DNA of 64,000 bases from Alteromonadaceae bacterium XY-R5 (GTDB lineage Bacteria > Pseudomonadota > Gammaproteobacteria > Enterobacterales > Alteromonadaceae): positions 1,240,001 through 1,304,000 of the forward strand of contig LXWE01000002.1 in NCBI GenBank assembly GCA_001660395.1, given 5' to 3'. Made by a program: the position numbers and the translations under genes. Position 1 is the stretch's first letter. Each line of letters begins with the position of its first letter. A model generated the notes under the pieces. The model saw nothing but the letters and a program-made list of their open reading frames with translations, ran no database searches and was not told the DNA's origin. This document shows positions 9,077 to 16,818 of this stretch, in pieces.

Positions 9077-9403
9077 TCAAAAAAAGCGCCCGATATCTTT
9101 GGCAAACTGGCTTTCACAGGGAATACCATCGTTATCGCCGTCCATCTTAGTATTCGGGCAGTTTTGCAGAAAAAACTTAGCCTCTGCATAAGAGGTCATT
9201 TGGCTGCAATGCTGACGTCCGTCACATTCAAACTCAGGCGACATTTTGGTGGAAGGTAGCGTTGTAGACAGGGATGTGGGCAACACCGTCACCGGCGCGG
9301 GCTGACTTACGCTAGTGAGATTAGAATACTCTGCGTAGCGTTTGGCAAAATGGATAGCAAACGCGCCAATAACGACAATCAGAATCAGCTTTTTTAATAA
9401 CAC
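9077..9403 (-). CDS. Membrane-anchored Excalibur calcium-binding domain protein
   Basis: A 108-residue protein with an N-terminal membrane anchor (residues 4-20), a Ser/Thr/Pro-rich linker and a C-terminal Excalibur domain (about 58-97). The domain has cysteines C60, C66, C82 and C96 and the calcium-loop motif MDGDNDGIPCE. Such domains sit outside the cytoplasm and are often attached to nuclease-like or wall-associated modules; here the domain is alone. Start GTG at 9403 with AAGGA eight bases upstream. First gene of a two-gene unit with 8717-9067. Confidence 0.82.
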   Translation of the reverse strand: MLLKKLILIVVIGAFAIHFAKRYAEYSNLTSVSQPAPVTVLPTSLSTTLPSTKMSPEFECDGRQHCSQMTSYAEAKFFLQNCPNTKMDGDNDGIPCESQFAKDIGRFF

Positions 9404-9500
9404 GACACATTCCTTCGGGTATATAAACTCTCCAAGTTTAGCTCAGCCTAATCTGTCCCAGGGTTCAAATCGAACTATAAAACCATAACTAAGGCTGGGT

Positions 9501-9887
9501 TTATATATCTACCCTGTAACTCAGGTCTGTCACTTCATCACCAGTGATACCGCGAAAACCCCACTGATACTTTTCCTGCTCTTTGATAGTGATTTCAATA
9601 TCGACCGGCTCGATGCCAACAGAGGCTTCTATTTCAGAAAATAGCGCCTTAATTAACCGCTTTTGCGTCTCTGGTTGTCTGCCCTTCATCATATTAATTT
9701 CAATCACGGTATAAGCATCAGACCGTCCACTAGGATAATAGAAGTTATCTTTCTCCATCGGCATAAAACGATGAGCACGTTTGTCTTCCGGCATGCCCAG
9801 AACAGATTGCATACACGAATGAATCACATCCGACAGACGTTTTTTGATTGGATCTAGGTGGGTGTTAATTCCATATATAACGATCAC
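9501..9887 (-). CDS. Tautomerase-family protein
   Basis: A 128-residue protein that resembles the two-beta-alpha-beta tautomerase superfamily (Tautomerase_2 type): FMPMEKDNFYYPSGRSDAYT, IEINMMKGRQPETQKRLIKAL and a C-terminal NWGFRG-like block (YQWGFRG). Typical 4-oxalocrotonate tautomerases start with a catalytic Pro after Met; here residue 2 is Ile, but in this subgroup the residue often differs or lies elsewhere, so activity is uncertain. Monocistronic. Confidence 0.75.
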   Translation of the reverse strand: MIVIYGINTHLDPIKKRLSDVIHSCMQSVLGMPEDKRAHRFMPMEKDNFYYPSGRSDAYTVIEINMMKGRQPETQKRLIKALFSEIEASVGIEPVDIEITIKEQEKYQWGFRGITGDEVTDLSYRVDI

Positions 9888-9968
9888 AATTCCTTCCTTG
9901 TCATACTCAGATTAAAGCTTTGATTGAAGCCCTGCATCTCTGCCGCCGAGCGCACTCAATGCATGCAT

Positions 9969-10166
9969 TTAGCGAACAGCTATTTCTTTAAGAAAAAGCT
10001 CCTCACAGGCGCCACACCAAGCTTGTAAGTCAACAGGTTCGGAGTTGTTTTCAATGAAACCCAAAACACATTCTGTCTTTTGCAACAAATGGCAACATAT
10101 GACAGCAGAGTTTACCTTACTTTGTGTACCACATCTTATAGTTGGATTATCAGTCTAAGCCATCAT
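9969..10166 (-). pseudogene. Small Cys-rich protein interrupted by an amber codon at position 4
   Basis: Not found by a plain ORF scan. On the minus strand, AGGGAG precedes ATG-ATG (10166, 10163); the frame reads ATG ATG GCT TAG, then stays open for 61 codons to a TAA at 9969. The frame encodes a compact Cys-rich sequence (RCGTQSKVNSAVICCHLLQ ... VDLQAWCGACEELFLKE) that resembles, from memory, a family of small proteins with a C-x-H-L block and an AWC-x-x-C-E block. It starts five bases after the stop of the hydrolase gene (10172), as a coupled downstream gene would. One substitution (e.g. AAG to TAG) explains the stop. Suppression, initiation at a non-standard codon, or a sequencing error are alternatives. 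The C-terminus also looks short. Confidence 0.5.
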
Positions 10167-10171
10167 GCTCC

Positions 10172-10897
10172 CTAACGCCCAGCGCCCCCGCGGGCCACGA
10201 TCTCATTAAAAATCAGATTGAATTCTGAAAGCTCTTCATCTTCTGCCAGCCCCATGTGACTTGCTTGAAAAGAAACACGAATTTCGGAGCTGGGAAGCTT
10301 TCCCGCTAAGTCTCGAATGCTTTCAATTGGAGCATTTTCATCTTCTTCACCGTGATGGATGTACACTATTGGTGAATTCTGAAATTCAATCGACTCCCAC
10401 GAACCAAGAAGAACTTTAAAGTCGGACCACGCCCCATGAGCCAAGTCTTTTGAAAGGCCTAGTGACATCAGATAATCAATAGTGGATTTATAATTATTAT
10501 TCTGGAGTAGCTCTAGTAGCTCTAAAGTGGGCGGCGACTTCACCTTCTCAACAAAAATACTCGGAGTGCCCATAGACGCTAAAAGATAACAAGAATCAAC
10601 GACTTCAGAATAAACAGAAGAAAAGTGCAAAGCGAATGGGCCGCCTCCGCTACCACCGATTACATGGCATTTTCTGATTTCGTTGTTTTGTAGGTATTCA
10701 CTCGTTTTTTCCGAACATTTTTCAAATGACGGGGCTAAATCAAGCTCGTCGTACCAGGGACGGGTAGGACATATTAGTCGAATGCCAACTTTACTCGCGA
10801 GCTCCGAAAACTCATGCCCAGACTCACCTTTTTGGGGTGTACCCATAAAGAAAATAACCGGCACACCCTGAGAATCACCAAATTCATGAACTTGCAC
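10172..10897 (-). CDS. Alpha/beta hydrolase
   Basis: A 241-residue single-domain alpha/beta hydrolase. Nucleophile elbow is S83 in VIGGSGGGPFAL; the likely acid is D186 (HHGEEDENAP) and the base H214 (ASHMGLAEDEE). The oxyanion region is FFMGTPQKG. Substrate unknown. Starts at GTG 10897 with AAGGA about seven bases upstream. By eye it is more AT-rich, with more AAT, AGA and TCT-type codons, than the flanking genes, which suggests recent acquisition. The broken Cys-rich ORF follows directly. Confidence 0.85.
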   Translation of the reverse strand: MQVHEFGDSQGVPVIFFMGTPQKGESGHEFSELASKVGIRLICPTRPWYDELDLAPSFEKCSEKTSEYLQNNEIRKCHVIGGSGGGPFALHFSSVYSEVVDSCYLLASMGTPSIFVEKVKSPPTLELLELLQNNNYKSTIDYLMSLGLSKDLAHGAWSDFKVLLGSWESIEFQNSPIVYIHHGEEDENAPIESIRDLAGKLPSSEIRVSFQASHMGLAEDEELSEFNLIFNEIVARGGAGR

Positions 10898-11130
10898 AGT
10901 ATATCCTTGTGTGTGCTACCAATTTATTAGAAGGAAAGAATCCTGATATACCGTCCTTCTATCCTGAAGAATATTTGGACCACAGTAATGTTAACTGTTT
11001 GCTTACTCAAGGAAACATCGTTTTATCAAAGATGTTATCTAAGGTGAATTCAGGAATTTTTCCTTCTCTTTTCCACTGTATACTAATGTATCCAAAATGG
11101 ATAAAAACAGCATCCGCTTCAGAGCAATTT

Positions 11131-11946
11131 TCAGAATTCAGAGGCTGATAGGCTCACGAGATAGCCCTGCCATTCCTGTTCTAATGTGGCGAGCTTCAGG
11201 TGTTTGGCGCTTTGCTGATGGTTGGCCTTTTCCAGTTCTGTCAGAAATGGGCCTTTACGGCACATGGAGCAAAACAGGCTTTCATCGGCGTAGGGGTTAG
11301 CAACCAGAGTCTGATGTAGCTGGGGGTCTTTAATACTGTGGGTGGCCCATACGTGAGTGGTGCCCTGGGTGTCTTTAACGAATTTATCGCGGTCGACGTT
11401 GCGCAGGCGATAGCCGGGAAAGCGTTCTATCTCAAACGGCATACTGCCCTGATAGAAAACAGGCAGCCCATCAGCCAGTGAACCTTCAAGGTTCCATTCC
11501 AAATAGGGTTTAACATCTTTAGAGCTGATATAACACAGGCCCTGTCCTTGCGGGTCAAGCCAATATTGCTGCGCGTGTTTTAAGAACAAGTGTAGTAAGC
11601 GGCGATTTAACAGATTATTGGAGCCAATCTGGCGCTGCTTTTCAAATTCGCCCTTCTCAACAAAATTGGGGATTAGCGGAAACTGAAACACCACCAAATC
11701 AAAGCTCTGTTCACCAATTCCCTGCCAGGTTTGTGGGTTCGTCACATCCACGCTGTTTAAGACTGCTACGCCGGCCCGAGTCAGTTGATGGTAAGCATGT
11801 TGGGCATATTTGTCCGTCAGTGTATCCAGGCTATCGAGAACGCTGGCTACCAATAGGCGTGGCTGATAATACTGCTGCAGTGACAATGAAAAACTTAAAT
11901 CACCGTCACCCACGGTAAGAATGCGCCAGTCTGGATTTATAAACAT
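11131..11946 (-). CDS. BMT5-like (DUF2431) methyltransferase with C-terminal C2H2 zinc finger
   Basis: A 271-residue protein. Residues 8-155 match the pattern of the BMT5-like Rossmann methyltransferases (PF10354): ILTVGDGDLSFSLSL as the SAM-binding loop, ASVLDSLDTLTDKY after beta2, SVDVTNP, FDLVVFQFPLIPNFVE as motif IV, then IGSNNLLNRRLLHLFLKHA and KDVKPYLEWNL. Yeast BMT5 makes m3U on 25S rRNA. Residues 226-249 form a C-x2-C-x13-H-x5-H finger (C226, C229, H243, H249) like U1/matrin-type RNA- or dsRNA-binding fingers, rare in bacteria. RNA methylation is an inference. Start ATG 11946 with a weak ribosome-binding site; the next gene (minus, upstream at 11987) is a short distance away. Confidence 0.75.
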   Translation of the reverse strand: MFINPDWRILTVGDGDLSFSLSLQQYYQPRLLVASVLDSLDTLTDKYAQHAYHQLTRAGVAVLNSVDVTNPQTWQGIGEQSFDLVVFQFPLIPNFVEKGEFEKQRQIGSNNLLNRRLLHLFLKHAQQYWLDPQGQGLCYISSKDVKPYLEWNLEGSLADGLPVFYQGSMPFEIERFPGYRLRNVDRDKFVKDTQGTTHVWATHSIKDPQLHQTLVANPYADESLFCSMCRKGPFLTELEKANHQQSAKHLKLATLEQEWQGYLVSLSASEF

Positions 11947-11986
11947 GAAATTTGTCGTAACTCAGATAAAAGGTAAAAATTTGAAT

Positions 11987-12637
11987 TTATTCAACTTTTG
12001 CGGTTATGCGTAACGGTTTTTGGGGCAAATTCAAACCCTCTGTGGCGTCAATCCAATCCTCAGATAAAAATAACACGCCGTTTTGCAGGCTTGTCCCCTG
12101 CGGTGACTGATACAGTGAATCTGGATGCTCAAAAACAAGATTCAAACCAACAGGTGATGGCATCATAAAATCAAGCCAGCCGCCCATATCATCAAAGAAT
12201 TGTTGATATTGGCGCAGTAAAAACACCAGTTCGCTCGGCTGATACTGGGTTTTCAGATAATCAGGTTTGGTTTCAAGCTGCACCGACATATCACACTGAT
12301 TGGCGGCATCCTGAATCTCCACGACCACTAACGCATCAGCCAGTTTCAGAGCTTTCTCGGTTGGCAGGATAAAACGCTGTTGGGGCGTCACCGACACAGG
12401 AATATCCTGTTTATCAGTATGAATATACACGTGCTCCAGCCCGCAAAGGGTGGAGGATTGCACTTTCTTGAAGCCAAAAGCAAACTGCAGCGCAGTTAAA
12501 TCCTCGCTATCGAGGCGATTTAAATGGCTATAGAAGCGGCTGTATTCAATGGTTAACTGTTCGGCAACTACCTGGCCGCTTAACATGAAACCGACTAGCG
12601 CCAGAATGCGTCCTTTCTTCATCATCCCTGTGATCAT
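11987..12637 (-). CDS. DUF2987-type periplasmic protein
   Basis: A 216-residue protein with a signal peptide (about residues 6-25, cleavage near VVA-EQ). The mature part has two cysteines (TLCGLEH and NQCDM) that may form a disulfide, and matches my recollection of the DUF2987 family of gammaproteobacteria, of unknown function. The ATG at 12637 overlaps the stop of the glucosaminidase gene (ATGA), so it is translationally coupled as the third gene of the 14179-11987 operon. A second ATG pair five codons on is also possible. Confidence 0.72.
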   Translation of the reverse strand: MITGMMKKGRILALVGFMLSGQVVAEQLTIEYSRFYSHLNRLDSEDLTALQFAFGFKKVQSSTLCGLEHVYIHTDKQDIPVSVTPQQRFILPTEKALKLADALVVVEIQDAANQCDMSVQLETKPDYLKTQYQPSELVFLLRQYQQFFDDMGGWLDFMMPSPVGLNLVFEHPDSLYQSPQGTSLQNGVLFLSEDWIDATEGLNLPQKPLRITAKVE

Positions 12638-13443
12638 ATCTGCATAAATTTACGATTAGTACGGATCATCGTGAGGAGTTCATCAACATAATCCTGCCCT
12701 CGTTCAGAATAACTTCTCAGCCCCTGCACTAACGATTCTGCCGTAATGGCCTGTTGATTTTTGCGCAGATTCTGGCGGATGGTGCGCAGCTCTTTGTAAG
12801 CGTAATGACGGTTCAGATTGCGAATATAGGTCATTACGGCCCGCTCTAAACTTGGGAATTTTGCTACCTCATGGCCTGCACCATCATCGCGGCTTAAAGG
12901 TACAAATCCACAACCACGCTTGAAGCACCATAAACCAAAGAAGTTATAACCTTTACGGGCAAAACGCGACGTGCCCCAGGCGGATTCGTTCGCTGCCTGA
13001 ACCAAAACCAGATCAGCTGGGATCACATCCACCCGACGCAACAATACCGTCACCATTTCAGAAAAATCTGGTTCATCTTCATCGTATTCGACTTTGTAAT
13101 TGTCACTCAGGGCACGTAATTCACTGCGTTCACGGCGATTCAGGTCTAGCCCCTGCCCTAGCTTTTGTTCCATCGCCAGCACAAAATGGCGCTGGTTTAA
13201 CACTAGCTGATTTTGTTTTTCAATTTCTGGTAGCAGGTAAGCGAAAAATGCCTTTTTCTTTTCGGTCACATCCTGCATTGCAGCGAAATCAGGTACGTTA
13301 ACCTTTACCGCAGCCTTGGGCACAAACGGCAAATATTCCATTTTGCTCAGAAAGGGATAAATAAACGCCCATCCCGACACCAGAGCCGTTAACAGATAAA
13401 AACTGTAACGTCTGAACTTCATCGATTTGCTACCACTACGCAT
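12634..13443 (-). CDS. Bax-like glucosaminidase (peptidoglycan hydrolase)
   Basis: A 269-residue protein with one N-terminal membrane anchor (about 15-32) and a C-terminal glucosaminidase domain (about 130-265; family GH73/Bax-like). The probable catalytic glutamate is in VQAANESAWGTSRFA, followed by GYNFFGLWCF and FPSLERAVMTYIRNLN. It would cleave GlcNAc linkages in the periplasm. The ATG at 13443 follows GGAAGGGG; it overlaps the end of the upstream membrane-protein gene by eight bases, and its own stop overlaps the DUF2987 gene, so the three genes form one operon. Confidence 0.88.
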   Translation of the reverse strand: MRSGSKSMKFRRYSFYLLTALVSGWAFIYPFLSKMEYLPFVPKAAVKVNVPDFAAMQDVTEKKKAFFAYLLPEIEKQNQLVLNQRHFVLAMEQKLGQGLDLNRRERSELRALSDNYKVEYDEDEPDFSEMVTVLLRRVDVIPADLVLVQAANESAWGTSRFARKGYNFFGLWCFKRGCGFVPLSRDDGAGHEVAKFPSLERAVMTYIRNLNRHYAYKELRTIRQNLRKNQQAITAESLVQGLRSYSERGQDYVDELLTMIRTNRKFMQI

Positions 13444-14179
13444 GAAACACCCCTTCCTGTGGATTGCCCTGACTATCGAGTCTGGCAATCACTGCAACAC
13501 CAAACAGTTCCCTGTATATCACTCCCTTAGTATTAAAATACCAGGGCAGAGTCCATATAAAGCCAATACCAAAAGATAGCAGGCTTGCCACCAGAAGCAG
13601 AAAAAACAGTATGTAAAACAAGGTTAACGGCACGCAATATTTATTGAACACCTTCACTGATAACAGCAGAGCCTGACTCGGACGCAGCTTTTTTTCAATC
13701 ACTAATGGCAGGGTAAAACCACATGCACATGCCAGATAAATACCTGGAATCACCATCAGGCTGATCCCCACGTCTACCAGTGTACTGACCATTAATGCCG
13801 CCAGTGCTAATACGGCAGATTTAGACAAATATCCAAACAGCTGCCGAATATTGGCTCGGCTGCCCACACTCTGACCGACCCCCATTAACATCATCGCCGT
13901 TAAAAATGGCGCGGTGATGGCAGTAAGAATCAAATCCAGCATCATTTGCTGATCTATCGGCATAGTATTGAAATCTTCCACCCCGCTGATTTTCGACCAA
14001 AGGGTGAAAAACACCACTGCAATGGCCAACACGATCAATGCAGATTGAATAAATACGGTTTTGCTACGTTGAGTTAAGGCCCAGCCCTGCTTTAACAACG
14101 CCTTTAAATCAAACTGGTATTCACCGTTCAGGGTTTTCTGTGTATCACCACCGATGACAAGATACTGCTTTTCGCTCAC
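13436..14179 (-). CDS. Hypothetical polytopic membrane protein
   Basis: A 247-residue protein with a soluble first 30 residues (FDLKALLKQGWALTQRSK) and about six hydrophobic segments, resembling YciC/DUF975-like membrane proteins (VIPGIYLACACGFTLPLVIEK is a typical repeat block). No function is known. GTG at 14179 is preceded by AGGAAG and is preferred to the GTG at 14194. First gene of the operon with the glucosaminidase and the DUF2987 protein, so a role in envelope maintenance is a guess from context. Confidence 0.72.
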   Translation of the reverse strand: MSEKQYLVIGGDTQKTLNGEYQFDLKALLKQGWALTQRSKTVFIQSALIVLAIAVVFFTLWSKISGVEDFNTMPIDQQMMLDLILTAITAPFLTAMMLMGVGQSVGSRANIRQLFGYLSKSAVLALAALMVSTLVDVGISLMVIPGIYLACACGFTLPLVIEKKLRPSQALLLSVKVFNKYCVPLTLFYILFFLLLVASLLSFGIGFIWTLPWYFNTKGVIYRELFGVAVIARLDSQGNPQEGVFHA

Positions 14180-14279
14180 GAAACTTCCTATCACTTTCTA
14201 ATAAATGCATTTTGCCTCAAGTACGCGAGGCGAGATAAGGGTTCACAGGGCAATTTTCAAGGTTGCCCCAGACCAGGTG

Positions 14280-14924
14280 TTATGGATTGGAGACGAGTTT
14301 AACCGCCAGTCCAATCAGGGCCACGCCCATTAGACGGTCAAACCAGTAGCCTTTGCGACTGATGGCCGAGCGCACTTTGACACTGCCCAAAACCAAGGAT
14401 AATCCGCAGAACCACACGGCGGTAGCAATGGCCATGTACAAGCCATACATACCTTTCACCAGGTTCGGGGTTTCTGGCGCTACAGCCACAGCAAACACTG
14501 ATAAGAAAAATAATGTCGCTTTAGGATTAAAGCCGTTGGTCAGCACACCAATCCAGAACGCTTTGCGATCGCTGATGGAGGTAGATTTCACGTCGAGACT
14601 TTCATCTGTTACTTGCTTTGGTGGACCACTTTTAAGGGCACCATACCCCAGATACAACAGATAAGCCGCTGCGACGTACATCAAGGACGTAAACAACCAG
14701 GGCGTAGTTTTGATGATGATACCTAATCCAAGCAGCGAATAGGTCACGTGCAGTAAAATTGCCACGCCGATACCCACACTGGTAAACAACGCAGCTCTGC
14801 GACCATATTGAATACTGTGTTTCAGTACCACAGCAAAATCGGGGCCTGGGCTAGCCACCGCCAATAAATGCAACGTCGCGATAGTAAAAAACTCAAGCCA
14901 ATATTGTTGTATGAGATCTAACAT
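14280..14924 (-). CDS. LysE/RhtB-family amino-acid exporter
   Basis: A 214-residue inner-membrane protein with about six transmembrane segments and the LysE/RhtB signature near the N-terminus (ASPGPDFAVVLKHSIQYGRRAAL). The middle segment NGFNPKATLFFLSVFA is also typical. Exports an amino acid or related compound. It starts four bases after the cobB stop, with AAAGTGAG upstream, so it is co-transcribed with the sirtuin. Confidence 0.9.
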   Translation of the reverse strand: MLDLIQQYWLEFFTIATLHLLAVASPGPDFAVVLKHSIQYGRRAALFTSVGIGVAILLHVTYSLLGLGIIIKTTPWLFTSLMYVAAAYLLYLGYGALKSGPPKQVTDESLDVKSTSISDRKAFWIGVLTNGFNPKATLFFLSVFAVAVAPETPNLVKGMYGLYMAIATAVWFCGLSLVLGSVKVRSAISRKGYWFDRLMGVALIGLAVKLVSNP

Positions 14925-14928
14925 AAAC

Positions 14929-15633
14929 TCACTTTAATAGAGATTCGACAAACTTTGGAATAACCTGACTACCCGGGCCGTAATGGGCTTCTGCAAACGC
15001 GCTTTGGACCAGACTTGGTTCTAAATTCAGCTCCACCGTATGAGCGCCATTACGTGCCGCCTCCTCAACGAATCCGGCAGCCGGATAAACGTGACCAGAT
15101 GTGCCAATGGCAATAAACAAATCTGCCTGCCACAGCGCATCGTAGATTTGTTCCATAAACATGGGCATTTCACCAAACCACACAATATCCGGTCGAATAC
15201 TTGCGCCAGGCTGACAGCACTGACACTGATCAGCGCCATCAAACGGGCGCTCAGTATACACACTTTTACCGCTTGATGTGCAGCGCGCCGACAGCAATTC
15301 ACCGTGCATATGTAACACGCGTTGACTGACTGCACGCTCATGCAGGTTGTCAACGTTCTGCGTCACCAGTAAAAACCTGTCGCCATACTTAGCTTCTAAT
15401 GCTGCCAGTGCCGTATGCCCTGCATTAGGCGTAACGTCCGCACTAAGGAGTTGTTCCCTGCGGGCATTGTAAAAACGATACACCAAATCTGGATCGCGAT
15501 AGAAGGCCTCAGGGGTCGCTACATCTTCCAGACGATGGTTTTCCCACAAGCCATTATTATCCCGAAAAGTACGAATACCAGATTCGGCCGAAATGCCCGC
15601 ACCGGTCAGGACCACAATCCGTTCAAATTGCAT
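14929..15633 (-). CDS. cobB: NAD-dependent protein deacylase (sirtuin, CobB)
   Basis: A 234-residue class III sirtuin. Visible motifs: NAD-binding [15 protein letters not shown], the [11 protein letters not shown] with catalytic H in VLHMHGE, a zinc region that keeps C-Q-C-C on one side (QCQCC) but only one cysteine before it (SARC), and FGEMP / GTSGHVYPA. The class III type (Y and R in the YNARR segment) often prefers succinyl or malonyl lysine. The incomplete zinc set is common in this class. ATG at 15633 has AAGGAG upstream. Co-transcribed with the LysE exporter. Confidence 0.92.
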   Translation of the reverse strand: MQFERIVVLTGAGISAESGIRTFRDNNGLWENHRLEDVATPEAFYRDPDLVYRFYNARREQLLSADVTPNAGHTALAALEAKYGDRFLLVTQNVDNLHERAVSQRVLHMHGELLSARCTSSGKSVYTERPFDGADQCQCCQPGASIRPDIVWFGEMPMFMEQIYDALWQADLFIAIGTSGHVYPAAGFVEEAARNGAHTVELNLEPSLVQSAFAEAHYGPGSQVIPKFVESLLK

Positions 15634-15804
15634 AACCACTCCTTCTTCCAATACGTTGATTAACCTCTTATACACGCCCTACGATACGCCTGACGCGATA
15701 GAAAGGGATGTCCGATTTTATCACTTTATCCGCCAAGGGACTGTTTTTCTTATTCATTGTCAGGGTAAACTACCGGCCCATGAGCGTTATCATGGATACG
15801 GACA

Positions 15805-16629
15805 TTGGCTAAGCAACTTCCTTTTATTACCCGAATAGAACAACTCTATCCCAGCCTGTCGCCTAACGGCCGCAAGATTGCTAACTATCTGCAACAGCAG
15901 CCTATCGCGATCCTGAGTAATTCAGTTGCTGAAATCGCCTTGCAAACCCATACATCCAAAGCAACGGTTAGCCGCTTTTTCCGTCAGTTGGGCTATGAAT
16001 CCCATCAGGATGTAAAACTGGAACTTCGTTCGCTGCGTGAATCCGGTTATCCACTGTTTACGCAATATAACGACAATAATTATATTCAACAGGAGTTACA
16101 GCAAGTTGCCCGCGGCTTAGAAAGCTTGGATCAACAACAGCTGGATAATTTAGTTGAAGCCATACTCTATGCCCCGAAAATTTGCATTATCGGCTTTCGT
16201 AATAGCTTTCCGGTGGCTATGCACCTGCGCCAGCAGCTATTGCAGGTTCGTCCGGGGGTGAACCTTCTGCCCCATCCAGGACAAAGTCTGGGGGAAGAAA
16301 TCTCTCAAATTGAAGCCGATACACTGGTGATCATGGTCGGTTTTCGTCGTCGTCCAAAACAATTTGAGCCGCTCCTGAACGCCCTGAGCACACAATGTGT
16401 CACGGCCTTAATCACGGATCCTAGCGGACAGCTCTACGCCAATCAGGTAAAACATTTTGTCATGTGCCAACTGGGCCAAGAAATGGCCATGGACAGCTAC
16501 GCTTGTGCCATGGGCCTGGTGTCGATTCTGGCCAACCGCGTACTGTCGCGTTTGGGAACAAAAGGCAGTGAACGCATAAAAGAAGTGGCCAACCACTACA
16601 AACAGTTGGACGAATTAGAACGTAATTAA
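15805..16629 (+). CDS. RpiR-family regulator of the ureide cluster
   Basis: A 274-residue protein with an N-terminal HTH_6 domain (about 1-75; AEIALQTHTSKATVSRFFRQ) and a C-terminal SIS domain (about 120-250; ICIIGFRNSFPVAMHLRQQL, DTLVIMVGFRR), the RpiR layout. SIS domains in this family sense sugar phosphates, but members tied to purine/ureide genes (HpxU-type) exist. TTG at 15805 is the best start; an ATG at 15792 is in another frame. It is followed after 190 bases by the amidase operon, in whose promoter lies a perfect palindrome that I infer to be its operator. Confidence 0.87.
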   Translation: MAKQLPFITRIEQLYPSLSPNGRKIANYLQQQPIAILSNSVAEIALQTHTSKATVSRFFRQLGYESHQDVKLELRSLRESGYPLFTQYNDNNYIQQELQQVARGLESLDQQQLDNLVEAILYAPKICIIGFRNSFPVAMHLRQQLLQVRPGVNLLPHPGQSLGEEISQIEADTLVIMVGFRRRPKQFEPLLNALSTQCVTALITDPSGQLYANQVKHFVMCQLGQEMAMDSYACAMGLVSILANRVLSRLGTKGSERIKEVANHYKQLDELERN

Positions 16630-16758
16630 CGCCTTAATTCTGTTGTCCGGGCCTGTTCTCTGGCCCTTCGCCCTGATATGGTCAATATTCAAACCATGTG
16701 GCGAACCTTCCCTCATTATCTGTTCAGATAAAAACCGAACGCTTCACCACTGTTTCTC

Positions 16759-16790
16759 TTGACTAAAACATGAAACATATGTTTCATTTA
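16759..16790 (+). promoter_or_regulatory. Candidate promoter with RpiR-type operator palindrome
   Basis: ATGAAACATATGTTTCAT at 16770-16787 is a perfect 18-bp palindrome. A TTGACT hexamer lies at 16759-16764, and a weak -10 (TTTCAT, 16782) is 17 bases further, so the palindrome fills the spacer: the expected position for a repressor site. TGAAA-N-TTTCA-like dyads are typical of RpiR/HTH_6 operators. The amidase gene starts at 16819. Confidence 0.55.
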
Positions 16791-16818
16791 AGACCAATAA
16801 GAAAAGAAAACAATTGCC

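Noticed and set aside
9459-9478. GGGTTCAAATC resembling a tRNA T-arm.
   Set aside because: The stem is only GTTC/GAAC, and no acceptor, D or anticodon arm precedes it.
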